A DNA stretch of 22,781 bases, from assembly GCF_000499385.1 (NCBI RefSeq), contig NW_013654472.1, positions 1 to 22,781 on the forward strand. The letters run 5' to 3'. Shown in pieces: positions 10,644 to 19,721 of this stretch. The notes under the pieces are model-generated. The model worked only from the letters and a program-made list of their open reading frames with translations, was not told the DNA's origin and did not search any database. How positions within the stretch are numbered: position 1 is the first letter of the stretch; each line of letters starts with the position of its first letter. A program made the translations under genes and the position numbers. This stretch comes from Eimeria necatrix (lineage: Eukaryota > Apicomplexa > Conoidasida > Eucoccidiorida > Eimeriidae).

Positions 10644-12504
10644 AACGCTGGTGCGTAGCGAGATATGTTTTGAAGCAAGGCTGACCCTAGTAGGCTACAA
10701 CACCAATTCCTTTTCGGCACAGTCCTTGACAGCAGAACTTATCTGAGAAACATTGGAGTTCGTTTGCCTACATTTCTATCAATTACACTGCAGTCTGTCA
10801 GTATTATTGTTACTTACAGTGCGCCTTCTCTTTTTTCGAATTCACGATGATACGGAGGTTGTTACTCCGGAACTTGTTTTCGTTGCGCACTGCAGTTGCA
10901 GCCGGCAAACACTTAAGTTAATTTGCTTTGGAGCAGCCTTCCGAAGGATGGAAGAGAAGCTTTGCCTCGTGGACAAATAGAATTTGTCTGCAAACCTAAA
11001 ATATCCAACCTTCTGGAGTTATAGTGGAGGAAAAACACGCAGGATTTCTTTGCCCTGGGGACTGTAGCATTGCTTTCATGAGATATCCCGTATGCAAAAC
11101 GGTGAACGTTTACGCGGCCTACGGAAAAAAACTCTCGCTTCTTCTGCTCTGATGAACTTCGCGTTTGCTTTCGACGCAGAGCAGGTGCCTTCCTCGTAGT
11201 GGATTTTTGGGTTTTTTGTCGGTGTTCCTCAGTGACGTGGCTCACAGAGGCCCTATTGTTCACCGCACTGCGCATTTCTCGGTTCTAATAAGAACGCCAC
11301 TGTATTTAGTCGATGATGTCGCGAATAGATGCAGCCAACCATGGTCGAAATAAAACAATTCCTGCAATTAGCTCGGCTTTATAATGCTAGTATCTCTTCG
11401 TTGTCGCCGTCGTGATGCCGGTTGCATCCCTATGGACACGCAACCAACGAAGCTGTAGTACACTGCATTCTCTGCAGCGTCCACGATGCTGCACAGCCAA
11501 CTCCGGGGTTCTATGAAATATTCTCTACTGCCGACCCATCGGTCGCGTAACGTGTGCAAATGTATTAAAAACGCCGTTTTGTTTGGAGTTCTGAAAACCA
11601 TATTTCATAAAAGTCGTTTTTTCTCATCCTTGCTTTGCTGGTCCGGTGAGGATGTGACCCGCAGCGGTGTCGGCAGCCCCAATGCTAAAGCATTCGTAGG
11701 CATTTCTAGTGTATACAGGCTTTCTTGTTAATAAACTTCATTTCTATTTTACTAGTAAGAGGTTACAGCGCTCAATCCACTTCTCAACCTCTTAACCCCG
11801 TATAGGTCGTGAGTTAGCTATCCTCTATAGGTCACGAGCAAGCCCCATTGTAGTGCCTGCACACTGAGGAGGCAGTCATTCATAATGGGATTTTAGAGTG
11901 CCACAGTCACGAACTTGGAGGGTGATCTCTTAATACAGCTTGAAAGCCTTCCATTTTTCTATACCTTCTCTTCCTTTCTGATTTGGCGTGGTGCCTGCAA
12001 AGGGTTCCTGTCCAGAGCATGCAGCTCACTGCTGTTCTTGAAGCTCTATCGACATCGAGCTGAACCTTAATTTAGAGGCGGTTGCTCGGTCAGATATGTG
12101 TACTACCTTGCTGGAAGTGAGCGAAGAGTTTGGAAAGGCCTCTTCTGTTTTCTTAGCTCAACGCCTAGCTTCTCTGATCCCTTCTTGTTCACGCGAAACC
12201 TGCACGTTCCGACGGTCAACTGAACGCCTCTATTTAAACGGAGCTGATGGCTTTGACTAGTCAAAGGGCTGCATCTGGAAGAAAGTATTTTTTTGCGTAT
12301 CATACTGACAAAAAACGGCCGTAAGGCTGTAGTAATTTTGGCCAGATCGTGATGTACTACATAGGAAGTAATCTGGTCACCGCTTTTGTAGCATTTGTGG
12401 CGAGCGCATCGCAGTGCTGTAGTTCTTTCTGGTGTGTCTGACCTTGCATCCCATTTTGCCGGTAGTACTGTGTCTCACAATTGTTCGCAACACGTACAGG
12501 TTTG
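10644..12504. other. No gene recognised; two small repeats
   Basis: Frames are short and unremarkable. A perfect 9-bp inverted repeat (TAAGAGGTT at 11756-11764, AACCTCTTA at 11786-11794) is followed by a 25-bp-spaced direct repeat of TATAGGTCRYGAG (11801-11813 and 11826-11838). A 16-bp perfect palindrome, CTTTGACTAGTCAAAG, lies at 12251-12266. About 0.35 such palindromes are expected by chance in a window this long, so it carries little weight. Confidence 0.45.
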
Positions 12505-12948
12505 ATGGGTTTCTGCATACGTTCGTTGAGTAATAATCGTTCAAAACCGACAGTGGTTGTGCTCTTTCACCCAGTTACGTTCAATTCAAGAATCAGAGTA
12601 GCGGAATTCACGTGCTTGTGTGATAAAGTAGATCCTCTTTCTGTAACACAGTCAAATGTCGGGAAACATACGCAAGAAGGACGTCCTTTCCTCTCATATA
12701 CTGATGAGGAAACGAGGAAGAAAGAAGCGTTGTCTGGGAATTTCCAACAGACGAAGACTACGGCTTTAATGCCAGATCATGGTAGCCCGTTTATCCTCGC
12801 CTCTCAAAATGGAGCAACTAATGCTGCTGACAGTTCTCCGCATGAAGTACAGTCTTCGCACCACAATATATTACAAGGAAGACACTGCCCACTGCTAGCA
12901 CAAGCGTTCCTGGCATTGACACCTGGGCGTTGCTTTGCTGGGCCGTAG
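12505..12948 (+). CDS. Candidate hypothetical protein ORF or exon (unrecognised)
   Basis: This is a 147-residue frame from the first true ATG; the open frame starts upstream at about 12481. The middle part is polar and rich in Ser, Thr, Gln, Asn, His and Glu (for example SSPHEVQSSHHN), resembling disordered linkers in protist proteins. There is no signal peptide, membrane segment or catalytic motif. A pyrimidine-rich stretch ending in CACAG near 12651 could be an internal splice acceptor. The frame is only slightly longer than chance allows and has no neighbour supporting it. It is among the better coding candidates in the window, but it may be spurious. Confidence 0.22.
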   Translation: MGFCIRSLSNNRSKPTVVVLFHPVTFNSRIRVAEFTCLCDKVDPLSVTQSNVGKHTQEGRPFLSYTDEETRKKEALSGNFQQTKTTALMPDHGSPFILASQNGATNAADSSPHEVQSSHHNILQGRHCPLLAQAFLALTPGRCFAGP

Positions 12949-13526
12949 AATTCCCGGAGTGCTCCGCTTTCGAGAAACGTTTAGAATGTAATGAGGGAGT
13001 TTCGGAAAGGCAAGTCCTCATATTCACCGCAGGGAAGGTACTCGCTCGATTTTAATTCTGCCTAGGCAGTTAGAATATCATAAATAGAAACCGGTGCTTT
13101 GAAATAGTCGTACTGCTACCATGTTATCACACGTGAGCATACAACAATGTTAGGGCACGTTAGTCGACGCTTGTCAGTACAACGTATTTAAGACCCTCCT
13201 TGATTATTCAAGCTGGAACAATGTAATAGTGTCCTTTCTTACGCCTGATGGCGGAGCAAGGACACTCAATGAAACCCAAAATGTTTCTGAAATCGCCTCG
13301 GACGGCTTTGCTGTATTGCTCCCACCGTTGCCTTTTAGGCCCGCAGCCGGCATTGTCCTGCATAGAGGGTAAGAGCTTCTCCTGACAAAGGGTGCTTACT
13401 AATAACTATTTCGAACGTACAGTATCTTCTGCCGGATCTGTGTCCCGGAAAATGGGATTTAGCTTTACAAGATCTGGTTCAAAAAATGCTATTCTAGGAA
13501 CTTCAAGATAAACGTAGGAAAAAGCA
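12949..13526. other. No gene recognised
   Basis: I see no supported gene, repeat or RNA structure in this interval. Confidence 0.5.
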
Positions 13527-13793
13527 GTGGTTATTCCTTGCATCAAGGTTTCAAGGCCCTCCTGTATTTATGCATTCTGCGACGCACACCTACTGTTTTA
13601 CGAAAAAAACTCTTACAGATCACCCAAGAGCAAATATTCCGGCTTTGAGCTACGGATATATCCAAAATATGGTGTGATCAAATTCTCCAACTTCAGTAAG
13701 CTGACATATTTAGGAGCACGCCTTGAAAATGGTTCGGCAGCAACCGTTCAGCGGGTAAATCTATCGAAAGCCTTCGCTGATGTGGTAGTTTAG
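13527..13793 (+). CDS. Candidate internal or terminal exon (unrecognised)
   Basis: This frame of 88 codons has no ATG anywhere, so it could be coding only as a spliced exon. Its translation is well balanced and beta-rich in feel (segments such as GFELRIYPKYGVIKFSNF, then KLTYLGARLENGS). A CAG at 13525-13527 could serve as an acceptor and a GTAAAT at 13755 as a donor, but neither has strong context; the upstream bases are purine-rich. No family is recognised. The composition is more protein-like than the surrounding frames, which is the only reason to list it. Confidence 0.2.
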   Translation: MVIPCIKVSRPSCIYAFCDAHLLFYEKNSYRSPKSKYSGFELRIYPKYGVIKFSNFSKLTYLGARLENGSAATVQRVNLSKAFADVVV

Positions 13794-14852
13794 AGTCTCT
13801 CTGGGATGTCGTGTCGATGCCATTCAGAACCTCATTCTGCTTTTGCCGCCTCTTGTCATCTCACACTTGTTCGCGGCTGGGCTAGTCATTTTATGACGGC
13901 AGTGTAAAACAGCTCATCAGCTTTTAGAACAGTGGACCCACCCCATTCTAGAGTCTAACGCGCTGCGACCGTGAGTAGGCCCCGCCAAATATTTTCTTCC
14001 AATAGCAGCAAATTGGCAACAGAATAAACGACAATCGCATGTCACTCATCGTATGCAGAGGTGCGGATAGATCAGGGATTGGCGCTGCCAGCGTCTCCTC
14101 TGCACAGACAATGCCTTAAAAAGGACTTCGCTGAATACATGTTGAGTGTCCGTATTTTCAGAGCATCGTGACTGCTGTCTGTGTTTTCTCTATTATTTAG
14201 CATACACAATAGTAGTATTCTGAAGCATATTAACTTTTTGCCTCAGCGCAATATGGCATTACATCACCAGGTTCTTCTTTGGCCTTCCTGTTTGTCGCTT
14301 GCCGCACCTGATATGATGCGAAGGCCGCACCAACATTGCTAGCGTACGACATAAATTGGACCCAGAAAAGCTTTTACGGCTTCAGCGCCGTGGAGGGCTG
14401 AATAGTGGGACAAATTTAGTTCGTACATCTGTCGTTGCCTTCTCAAAAATTCCTGCAAACACAACGGGAGGCAGCAAAGTGGCTGTATCTAGACAGCGCC
14501 ATAGGGTTTTATAAAACGAGATGACACTGAGCAAGAGATCACCAGCTGCTACAGTTTTAAAGTGCCATGACACCTAATGGACAAACAGGGCTGCAAAGGA
14601 CCGATGAGTGCAGCTGCCAGAAGCGAAAACATCAGCAATTTGCCACTATGGGGCACGATTCTGTGCATGGTCTCACTCACATGATAGGGTGAGTCAGCAC
14701 TGAGTATGACTGTGCTCTGAGAATACAACGTCAAAAAAGCGGAACATGAAACCTTGCACGTAAGCTCGGCGGCAAGCCTCATTCACACTCTGCATGGGAA
14801 CGGCGATTCTACATCAAACATGGATTGTTGTTATATTGCAGCTTAATGGGAA
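13794..14852. other. No gene recognised
   Basis: A minus-strand frame (14549-14782, 77 codons, true ATG) contains one hydrophobic stretch (KLLMFSLLAAALIGPL) but nothing else supports it. An imperfect stem around CTCACTCAC...GGTGAGT lies near 14668-14695. I see no other structure. Confidence 0.45.
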
Positions 14853-15104
14853 ATGTGCGACGTAGTGAGCGAGGCATGCATAAGGGAGAGATTTAAGCTA
14901 GAAAGTGCAAAACCGCACGCCTCGCTGACTGTGCCGCAGATTTTTATGTGTCTCCACTGCGAAGTTCGCTCGGCCTTCGAAGGAGAGAGAAAGTACTGCT
15001 TCAAGGCGTTCATTGTTTCATTCTATCTACCCACATCGATGCATGAAAGAACATGTATGCTGAGGTCTTCGCATTTTGCCGTTCCCGTGCTGTTTGCGAA
15101 GTAG
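14853..15104 (+). CDS. Candidate short ORF, Cys-containing (unrecognised)
   Basis: This 83-residue frame has a true ATG, preceded within 20 bases by a T-rich stretch ending in TTGCAG that could be a splice acceptor. The product contains seven cysteines and two mildly hydrophobic patches, with no motif I can name. It lies 240 bases upstream of the short transmembrane-like frame at 15344; I cannot connect the two by a convincing splice. A frame of this length is expected by chance. Confidence 0.13.
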   Translation: MCDVVSEACIRERFKLESAKPHASLTVPQIFMCLHCEVRSAFEGERKYCFKAFIVSFYLPTSMHERTCMLRSSHFAVPVLFAK

Positions 15105-15343
15105 TCCACTGAAAACTACTCCGGACAAGAAATGCCCAAGTTCGACTTTTCTAAAAGCAAGAGTGCCTTGGGAATTTTTCAGCGTCATCCCGCAAATGGA
15201 AGCGATACCTCTGTCTTAGTCACTGTTATCACCGTAAGCGGCATATTCCTACTGGGCTAGCATAAAATACACAGCCCTTCGAAAAAGCACCAGCACAGGA
15301 ACGGCTGGCTTTGCTGATTAGAGATTGACACTTAACTTCTTTT

Positions 15344-15502
15344 ATGCTTTCGGCTGTCGCCCTCGTTTTGGCACTGCTGGCTGGATTTGTTGGCATACTC
15401 TGCTACAAAGTACTATTCACTTGCACTATTCGCAAGAAAAATGGATGTACCGGCCGGTTTCTCGCAGCCTGGCATTTCGCGGGCAACAGTCATGCGTCGT
15501 AA
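15344..15502 (+). CDS. Candidate small transmembrane ORF or first exon (unrecognised)
   Basis: The ATG opens a 52-residue frame. Residues 3-20 form a clean hydrophobic helix of Val, Leu, Ala, Phe and Ile with glycines (LSAVALVLALLAGFVGIL), followed by a Cys/Tyr/Lys stretch and a basic IRKKN cluster, as in a signal anchor or single-pass membrane protein. A consensus GTAAGT at 15499-15504 overlaps the stop codon, so this could be a first exon that splices onward. The same layout, a membrane segment followed by GTAAGT, occurs at 19233-19580. I see no matching downstream exon. Hydrophobic runs like this also arise by chance in non-coding sequence. Confidence 0.17.
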   Translation: MLSAVALVLALLAGFVGILCYKVLFTCTIRKKNGCTGRFLAAWHFAGNSHAS

Positions 15503-15650
15503 GTTACAAGTATGTGAAATTCATACAAATTTCCCCGGCGATGCGTGCATCACCTGTTCTGGCGCGCTATGGCAGCCGCTGAAAAGAACCAAGAAAGCAG
15601 GAACAAAGTTGGATAAATGCACAGCATGCGGTGGAACTCGGTAATCTGGG

Positions 15651-15699
15651 CTTAGGGTTTAAGGTTGAGGGTGTAGGCTATAGGGTTTGCGCTTTAGGT
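15651..15699 (+). repeat. Degenerate interstitial telomeric tract (TTTAGGG-type)
   Basis: Seven consecutive 7-mers in perfect register resemble TTTAGGG, matching it at 39 of 49 positions with no indel. Five of the seven differ from it by one base. The preceding heptamer (15644-15650) matches at four of seven positions and the following one fails, so the tract is bounded. TTTAGGG is the telomere unit of coccidian apicomplexans and of most plants. It may mark an old chromosome-end fusion, a telomerase-repaired break or a subtelomeric relic. Confidence 0.75.
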
Positions 15700-15719
15700 T
15701 AACTAGCATGTATGCTAGC
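15672..15719 (+). repeat. 48-bp dispersed direct repeat, left copy
   Basis: This copy matches 16829-16877 over its whole length, apart from one inserted C in the other copy. It includes the last four degenerate telomeric heptamers and ends in the inverted repeat CTAGCAT-GT-ATGCTAG (15703-15718). The two copies bracket about 1.1 kb. Confidence 0.93.
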
Positions 15720-16207
15720 ACTGGCTATAGGTGGAATTTCCCAACACCTCAGGATTGTGGAATAGCCAACACTAGCACGCTTAAGGGGAGTACTGACGGA
15801 AATATGTCAATCTAGGGTAGCCGGCTTAGTTCGTGAAAGGGGGAAGTTGTAGTACACACACACTACAGTCCTTCCCCAGTGAGCCTAAATAGTGACCTAT
15901 TCCTTGGAACAAATACGATATAATGCAAAATTCGCATTAAGTCAGTTCCATCGGTGAAGAAAAGAAATCCAGCTACTTATCAGCGTCAACTGTCCATGAG
16001 CACGAGCCGCCTATCAGGGTTTTGAGACTAATTGAGCTGCCGGGACGTCGACTCACTACCTCATCGAGAGACTAGACCTTTTAGTGTCTCGTTTTCACGA
16101 AAACGCGGACTTGAAACATGACTTGAGGTTAATAATGTATAGTTGAGGAGAGTTCCCGTGATTCGGGGGTTCTCCTCGTCGAAAAGCACATAGGTCTATA
16201 CCTAGTG
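15714..16207. other. Cluster of stem-loops, possible structured RNA or element
   Basis: Within about 500 bp I find several hairpins. At 15714-15776, GCTAGCACTGGCTAT pairs at 12 of 15 positions and encloses a perfect AGGTG/CACCT stem. At 15840-15877, 7 plus 6 bp close on an ACACACAC loop. At 15921-15939, TAATGC pairs with GCATTA. At 16065-16091, 9 of 10 pairs form. At 16091-16104, GTTTTC pairs with GAAAAC. At 16145-16177 there is an unbroken 14-bp stem (three G-U pairs) with loop TGATT. At 16187-16207 an 8-bp stem has one bulge. Most are symmetric on either strand, so orientation is unknown. No known RNA family is recognised. Some are expected by chance; the density is what stands out. Confidence 0.4.
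16145..16177. other. 14-bp unbroken stem-loop
   Basis: GAGGAGAGTTCCCG (16145-16158) pairs with CGGGGGTTCTCCTC (16164-16177) at all 14 positions, three of them G-U if the plus strand is transcribed, around the loop TGATT. It resembles an RNA hairpin more than a DNA palindrome, because the wobble pairs break perfect DNA symmetry. It lacks the downstream T-run of a bacterial terminator and the context is not bacterial. Confidence 0.6.
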
Positions 16208-16828
16208 ACAGCAGAGAGCCCGCACGTAAACTACAGCTCGTTGATCCTCGTGGAGCCTCTACCTCAGCAGGGCTTTAATTCGCTTTGCTGCCTCCATTTT
16301 TCCATTGATGCGCCACATGCATTCTGCATTGCTGCCAGTTCTACTGCCGCTTCTGTTGAGCCCTTAGGATTGCCGTTTGTATCTTTCGCTGCGACACTGC
16401 AAAGCCGAAGTTACTGGTTAGCGCAGCGCTAACGCAAGAGCTTTGCTGCAGGCATCTATTTATCTCATGCAGCGATCTCCACAAAGTTAACTGAGTACTT
16501 TAGTTTGTTCCGTTCTCGCCAATTAACTGCAGTCTTTCAAAAAAGTGCCGCGCAGTCAATAATTGAAGAACGTTGAAACATCATGCTTTGCTTCAGCGAA
16601 ATCCTTCATTTCTGTTGCCCGGACTTTTACTGAGATCCAGATAACAGAAGCACCGCCTTTTTAAAGCATACATTACGCTACTGCGTAGCCCCCCAGATAT
16701 TGCCTTCGCGGTAATATATTTTAGAATGTGTGCATTGACATAATAATTAGAAGGCAATCACGCAGAGGGTCTTATTTCCCGGGGGACCAAGCCTAGTGAC
16801 CCCTGGAGTTACGGCTGGAATGAAGGCC
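16208..16828. other. No gene recognised; small palindromes
   Basis: A plus-strand frame without any ATG is open from 16136 to 16432; its later half has a plausible Ala/Ser/Val-rich composition. It ends in the palindrome GTTAGCGC-A-GCGCTAAC (16417-16433). A 9-bp inverted repeat (ATTGCCTTC at 16699-16707, GAAGGCAAT at 16750-16758) follows. I regard the frame as unsupported. Confidence 0.4.
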
Positions 16829-16877
16829 TGTAGGCCTATAGGGTTTGCGCTTTAGGTTAACTAGCATGTATGCTAGC
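16829..16877 (+). repeat. 48-bp dispersed direct repeat, right copy
   Basis: This is the second copy of 15672-15719, with one extra C (TGTAGGCC for TGTAGGC). It ends at the same inverted repeat (16861-16876). The extra base makes a short AGGCCT-GT-AGGCCT motif with the left flank. The telomere-like heptamers upstream of the left copy are absent here, so only the 48-bp core was shared. Confidence 0.93.
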
Positions 16878-16879
16878 GC

Positions 16880-16940
16880 GGCTGCTCCTCCTGCTGCTTC
16901 TACAACTGTTCTGACTGCTGTCTCTGCTGCTGGTACTGCA
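16880..16940 (+). repeat. Imperfect CTG/CAG-rich trinucleotide tract
   Basis: About 60 bases are dominated by GCTGCT, CTGCTG and related triplets, starting three bases after the right copy of the 48-bp repeat. A 38-codon plus-strand frame beginning with an ATG inside that repeat (16866-16982) reads through it as an Ala/Pro/Ser/Thr-rich peptide. Degenerate CAG tracts are common in some coccidian genomes, notably Eimeria. I do not consider the small frame a gene on this evidence. Confidence 0.65.
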
Positions 16941-16982
16941 GTTAGACCGCTACTTTTCCGGTTCCAGCTCACCAACATATGA

Positions 16983-19232
16983 ACAACCCTGAAAATGGGA
17001 GGATTAGAAGCAAAAGCCACTGTACAAGTGGAGCACACCAGGGGGAGAGTCGGGTTGATGCGGGAGCTCGAGCACCTACGGCGCTAGCTTCTCCATTTGT
17101 GCAGCGACGGACGACAGCAACATGACAGCCGCTGCTACATAAAGAGTACGGGGACAGAATATGCTTTTTTGAAGTACCAGAGGTGAGGTTTGCGAAAATG
17201 GCTATGAAAGAAGGTACTGGACGAGCAGAGCTAATGCTGCGCAGCAAAGTAAACCGCCTAATGCGTCACCGCGAACACCCCGTGACTTTTCAAAGGATGA
17301 TAATCTACACCGTTAGAATTCATCATCAATGCTTTCTACACTGAAGCCCCCATTCCTATGGTCCCAAGAGCTTCAGCTTGACTTCTTTCAATTGTGATAT
17401 CACTGAAAAATATACCCGTGACAGATCATACCCATTCTTCACTAGCCTGTGTTCCAGCGTATCTCAAGTGCTCAGTATTCTTCGAGCCCTAGTCTGCTGA
17501 AGCACAATACGCAGAGATATGTGCATAGAAAAATGCGAGATTGTGAACGGGAAAAAATGACATCTTCTGTGGTGGTGCTTGGGCATTGCTAACACCCTTT
17601 TGTGGCTAACTACTTTTGCACGTGTACCTGATCCTTGTTCTAGTCGTGTTTTGTGATACTAAGGTTGGCTCCTGCTTTAATGGCTGCTTCCGGCCATCGT
17701 AGCAGCACTTGCGCAGTTCAAATATGCACTAAACGCAGGCAGCAATAAAATCTTTGAAGAGAGACGACTTGGCGCTCAATTGCAACTCTCACAACTCTTT
17801 CAGAAGCAAAACGTTCTCCCGTATGAGTAGGATTACTGGGTGATTCGCGCTGCAGCTATAACAGCTTCTAGGACATACGGCCCTGTGGGCCATGCTACAT
17901 TTAGCGAGGTCTAGGTTGTAGTACTCGGGTACCAGCAGTCCTACTACATGCGGCCCGAACTTCGCCAGCATGTTAATTCGAATACTTGCACTGGAAGCAG
18001 TTCTCGACTCAAGGGGTTTCCACTGGGCTACTCAAGTCACATTGTTATCAAAGGAAACATATATCTGCCTGGTCAGGCCGTGCCCTCGGGCCCAGGACAA
18101 GATTCCTTTGGCTGGTTCGGAACAGCTGCATCCAGGGAAGCGTTCAACCAGCGTGGTGGCTTGGCCTGCTGTGGTATGTCGCAGTTGCGCCTCAGCCACG
18201 GTGGAAACTGATTTCTAGAGGCCTAACGGTTCCCACTGTAGTGCTCGTGCACTACATGGGTTGCTCCAAATATGGCATGAAACACTCTTATTTATCAAAC
18301 ATCCCACTAGAAGAGAAACGCCGTACATTTCATGATTCCAAACAACAAAGGAATTGTATCTGCAGAACGGGCAGCCAAAGAACTCAGATTTCTTACCGCT
18401 CATTGAATGACAAAATTCTACAGTTTCATCCACACGACAGAGTTTAAGACTGCTTAGACCAGAAAATTTTGTTAACAACGGACAGTGGTGACGAAATTCG
18501 CTTTCATCGTAGGAGATCAGTGCAGAAGGTGAGCATTTGGAAGGGGTAGTGCGACGCGCGCATACACAGAATATATAAACTGTAGCACTGGTACTACAAA
18601 AGCTCATATGTTATACAGGGATGATTAGGTAGTACTAGCGGCCGATTTTGTGACGTAATCCATAACCAATTTAGAGCAGCCAGTCGGACGTCACGCAGTG
18701 ACACTGTGTATGTTACAGCTATTGGAAACTTTATTCTACTTAATGAAGAAAACTGAACAAGTAAACAGCAGCCATGATCCTGTGTGGCGTGCTGCAGTTC
18801 TCCGGGTGAACCAGATTAGTGCTACATAATGGCACCGATCCATCAAAAAGGTATCAGAATATTGTTACCTACGAAAGAAATCATAGAGACTATGATAATT
18901 TCAGTTGTTCCGAGACCACTGCTGCGCGCAGCCGAAGAGCCTGCTGTATTGGCTTGCCACTCGTCAATGGGTGGAACATCAGCTCCTCAACGGACATGGA
19001 TTGCGGCGGAAGGCGGAGTCACTCCATGGACACAAGTTATGCAGGCGCCCAGCGTTTCATTGGCATGAATTACAGCTGAAAACGTAAACACCTCACTGGG
19101 TTAGTCCATTATTTCCACGTCACAGAGTCAACTGAAGTGCGGCAAGATACTCGACGCGAGCAGTCATCTTAATCGTGAATGTCGATTCTGGTCGTGTTCG
19201 TCTTCCATCATACGCTCAAAATTAACATCAGA
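16983..19232. other. Low-stop-density stretch, no gene identified
   Basis: From 17948 to about 18220 all three plus frames stay open, one of them to 18447 (153 codons, TTG at its head, no early ATG). From 18819 to 19079 all three are open again. ATG-initiated versions start at 17948, 17970 and 18829. Three simultaneous open frames mean few stops, not three genes, and I cannot choose one. A 7-bp stem-loop (GTAGTGC, loop TCGT, GCACTAC) lies near 18239-18256. Exons may be present but I cannot place them. Confidence 0.35.
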
Positions 19233-19721
19233 ATGCCTGCATTTCGAATATGGAACTACTTGGTTTTCGTTTTCGCGCTGATGACCGTCCTAGTGGCGGC
19301 GACGAATTCACAGACGGACCATTATCTTTCTCCTTTTCATTCCGAAGTAGTGACTCAGCATGGTGAGGGCTTTCTGCGCTGTAAGAATGTCTTTCCGAAA
19401 AATTGCATAAATAGGCGCTCCTCAAGGCTGCTTATCCTTATCTCCACACTGGTTGCAGCAGCGTCAATTGCCTTTGTTATTCTACAATGCTTTAAGGCAC
19501 TGAATTCCAGGATGGAAGATAAGGGCCGGCTAATGGGTCGGCGACTAGCGAGGGGACAAAGCCAGTCGTGTATAGTAAGTTCCTATACCCATACTATGGA
19601 AGGCGCAATAGGGAGAGAAGGGAGGTGTGGGTGGACACTAGTGTTCTGGCGCACGACTTCCAGCTTAATAAACTTGAATGAATCTATTTGCTCCACTGTA
19701 GTACGGTACTCATTTATTTAG
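19233..19721 (+). CDS. Candidate two-hydrophobic-segment (secreted or membrane) protein (unrecognised)
   Basis: This is the longest frame in the window, 180 codons from an ATG at 19179 and 162 from 19233. I prefer 19233 because it puts a signal-peptide-like segment (about residues 7-23, Val/Phe/Leu-rich, ending VAATNSQ) at the N terminus. A short polar region with two Cys follows. A second hydrophobic segment (about 65-86) comes next, preceded by the basic RRSSR and followed by a basic tail (GRLMGRRLARGQ). A consensus donor GTAAGT at 19575-19580 suggests the coding exon may end there, making the last third intronic; an AATAAA lies near 19667. A type I membrane or secreted protein of a protist is plausible. 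No family is recognised and chance is not excluded. Confidence 0.3.
   Translation: MPAFRIWNYLVFVFALMTVLVAATNSQTDHYLSPFHSEVVTQHGEGFLRCKNVFPKNCINRRSSRLLILISTLVAAASIAFVILQCFKALNSRMEDKGRLMGRRLARGQSQSCIVSSYTHTMEGAIGREGRCGWTLVFWRTTSSLINLNESICSTVVRYSFI

Noticed and set aside
12251..12266. 16-bp perfect palindrome CTTTGACTAGTCAAAG as an operator or protein site
   Set aside because: About 0.35 such palindromes are expected by chance here and nothing nearby suggests a promoter.
15387..15644. Frame ending in a CxxC...CxxC pattern resembling a zinc ribbon
   Set aside because: The two CxxC pairs are near the C terminus with no other zinc-ribbon features, the frame overlaps two others, and the head lacks an early ATG.
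17948..18447. Three simultaneously open plus-strand frames
   Set aside because: Reflects low stop density; no frame is favoured by start context, splice sites or motif.
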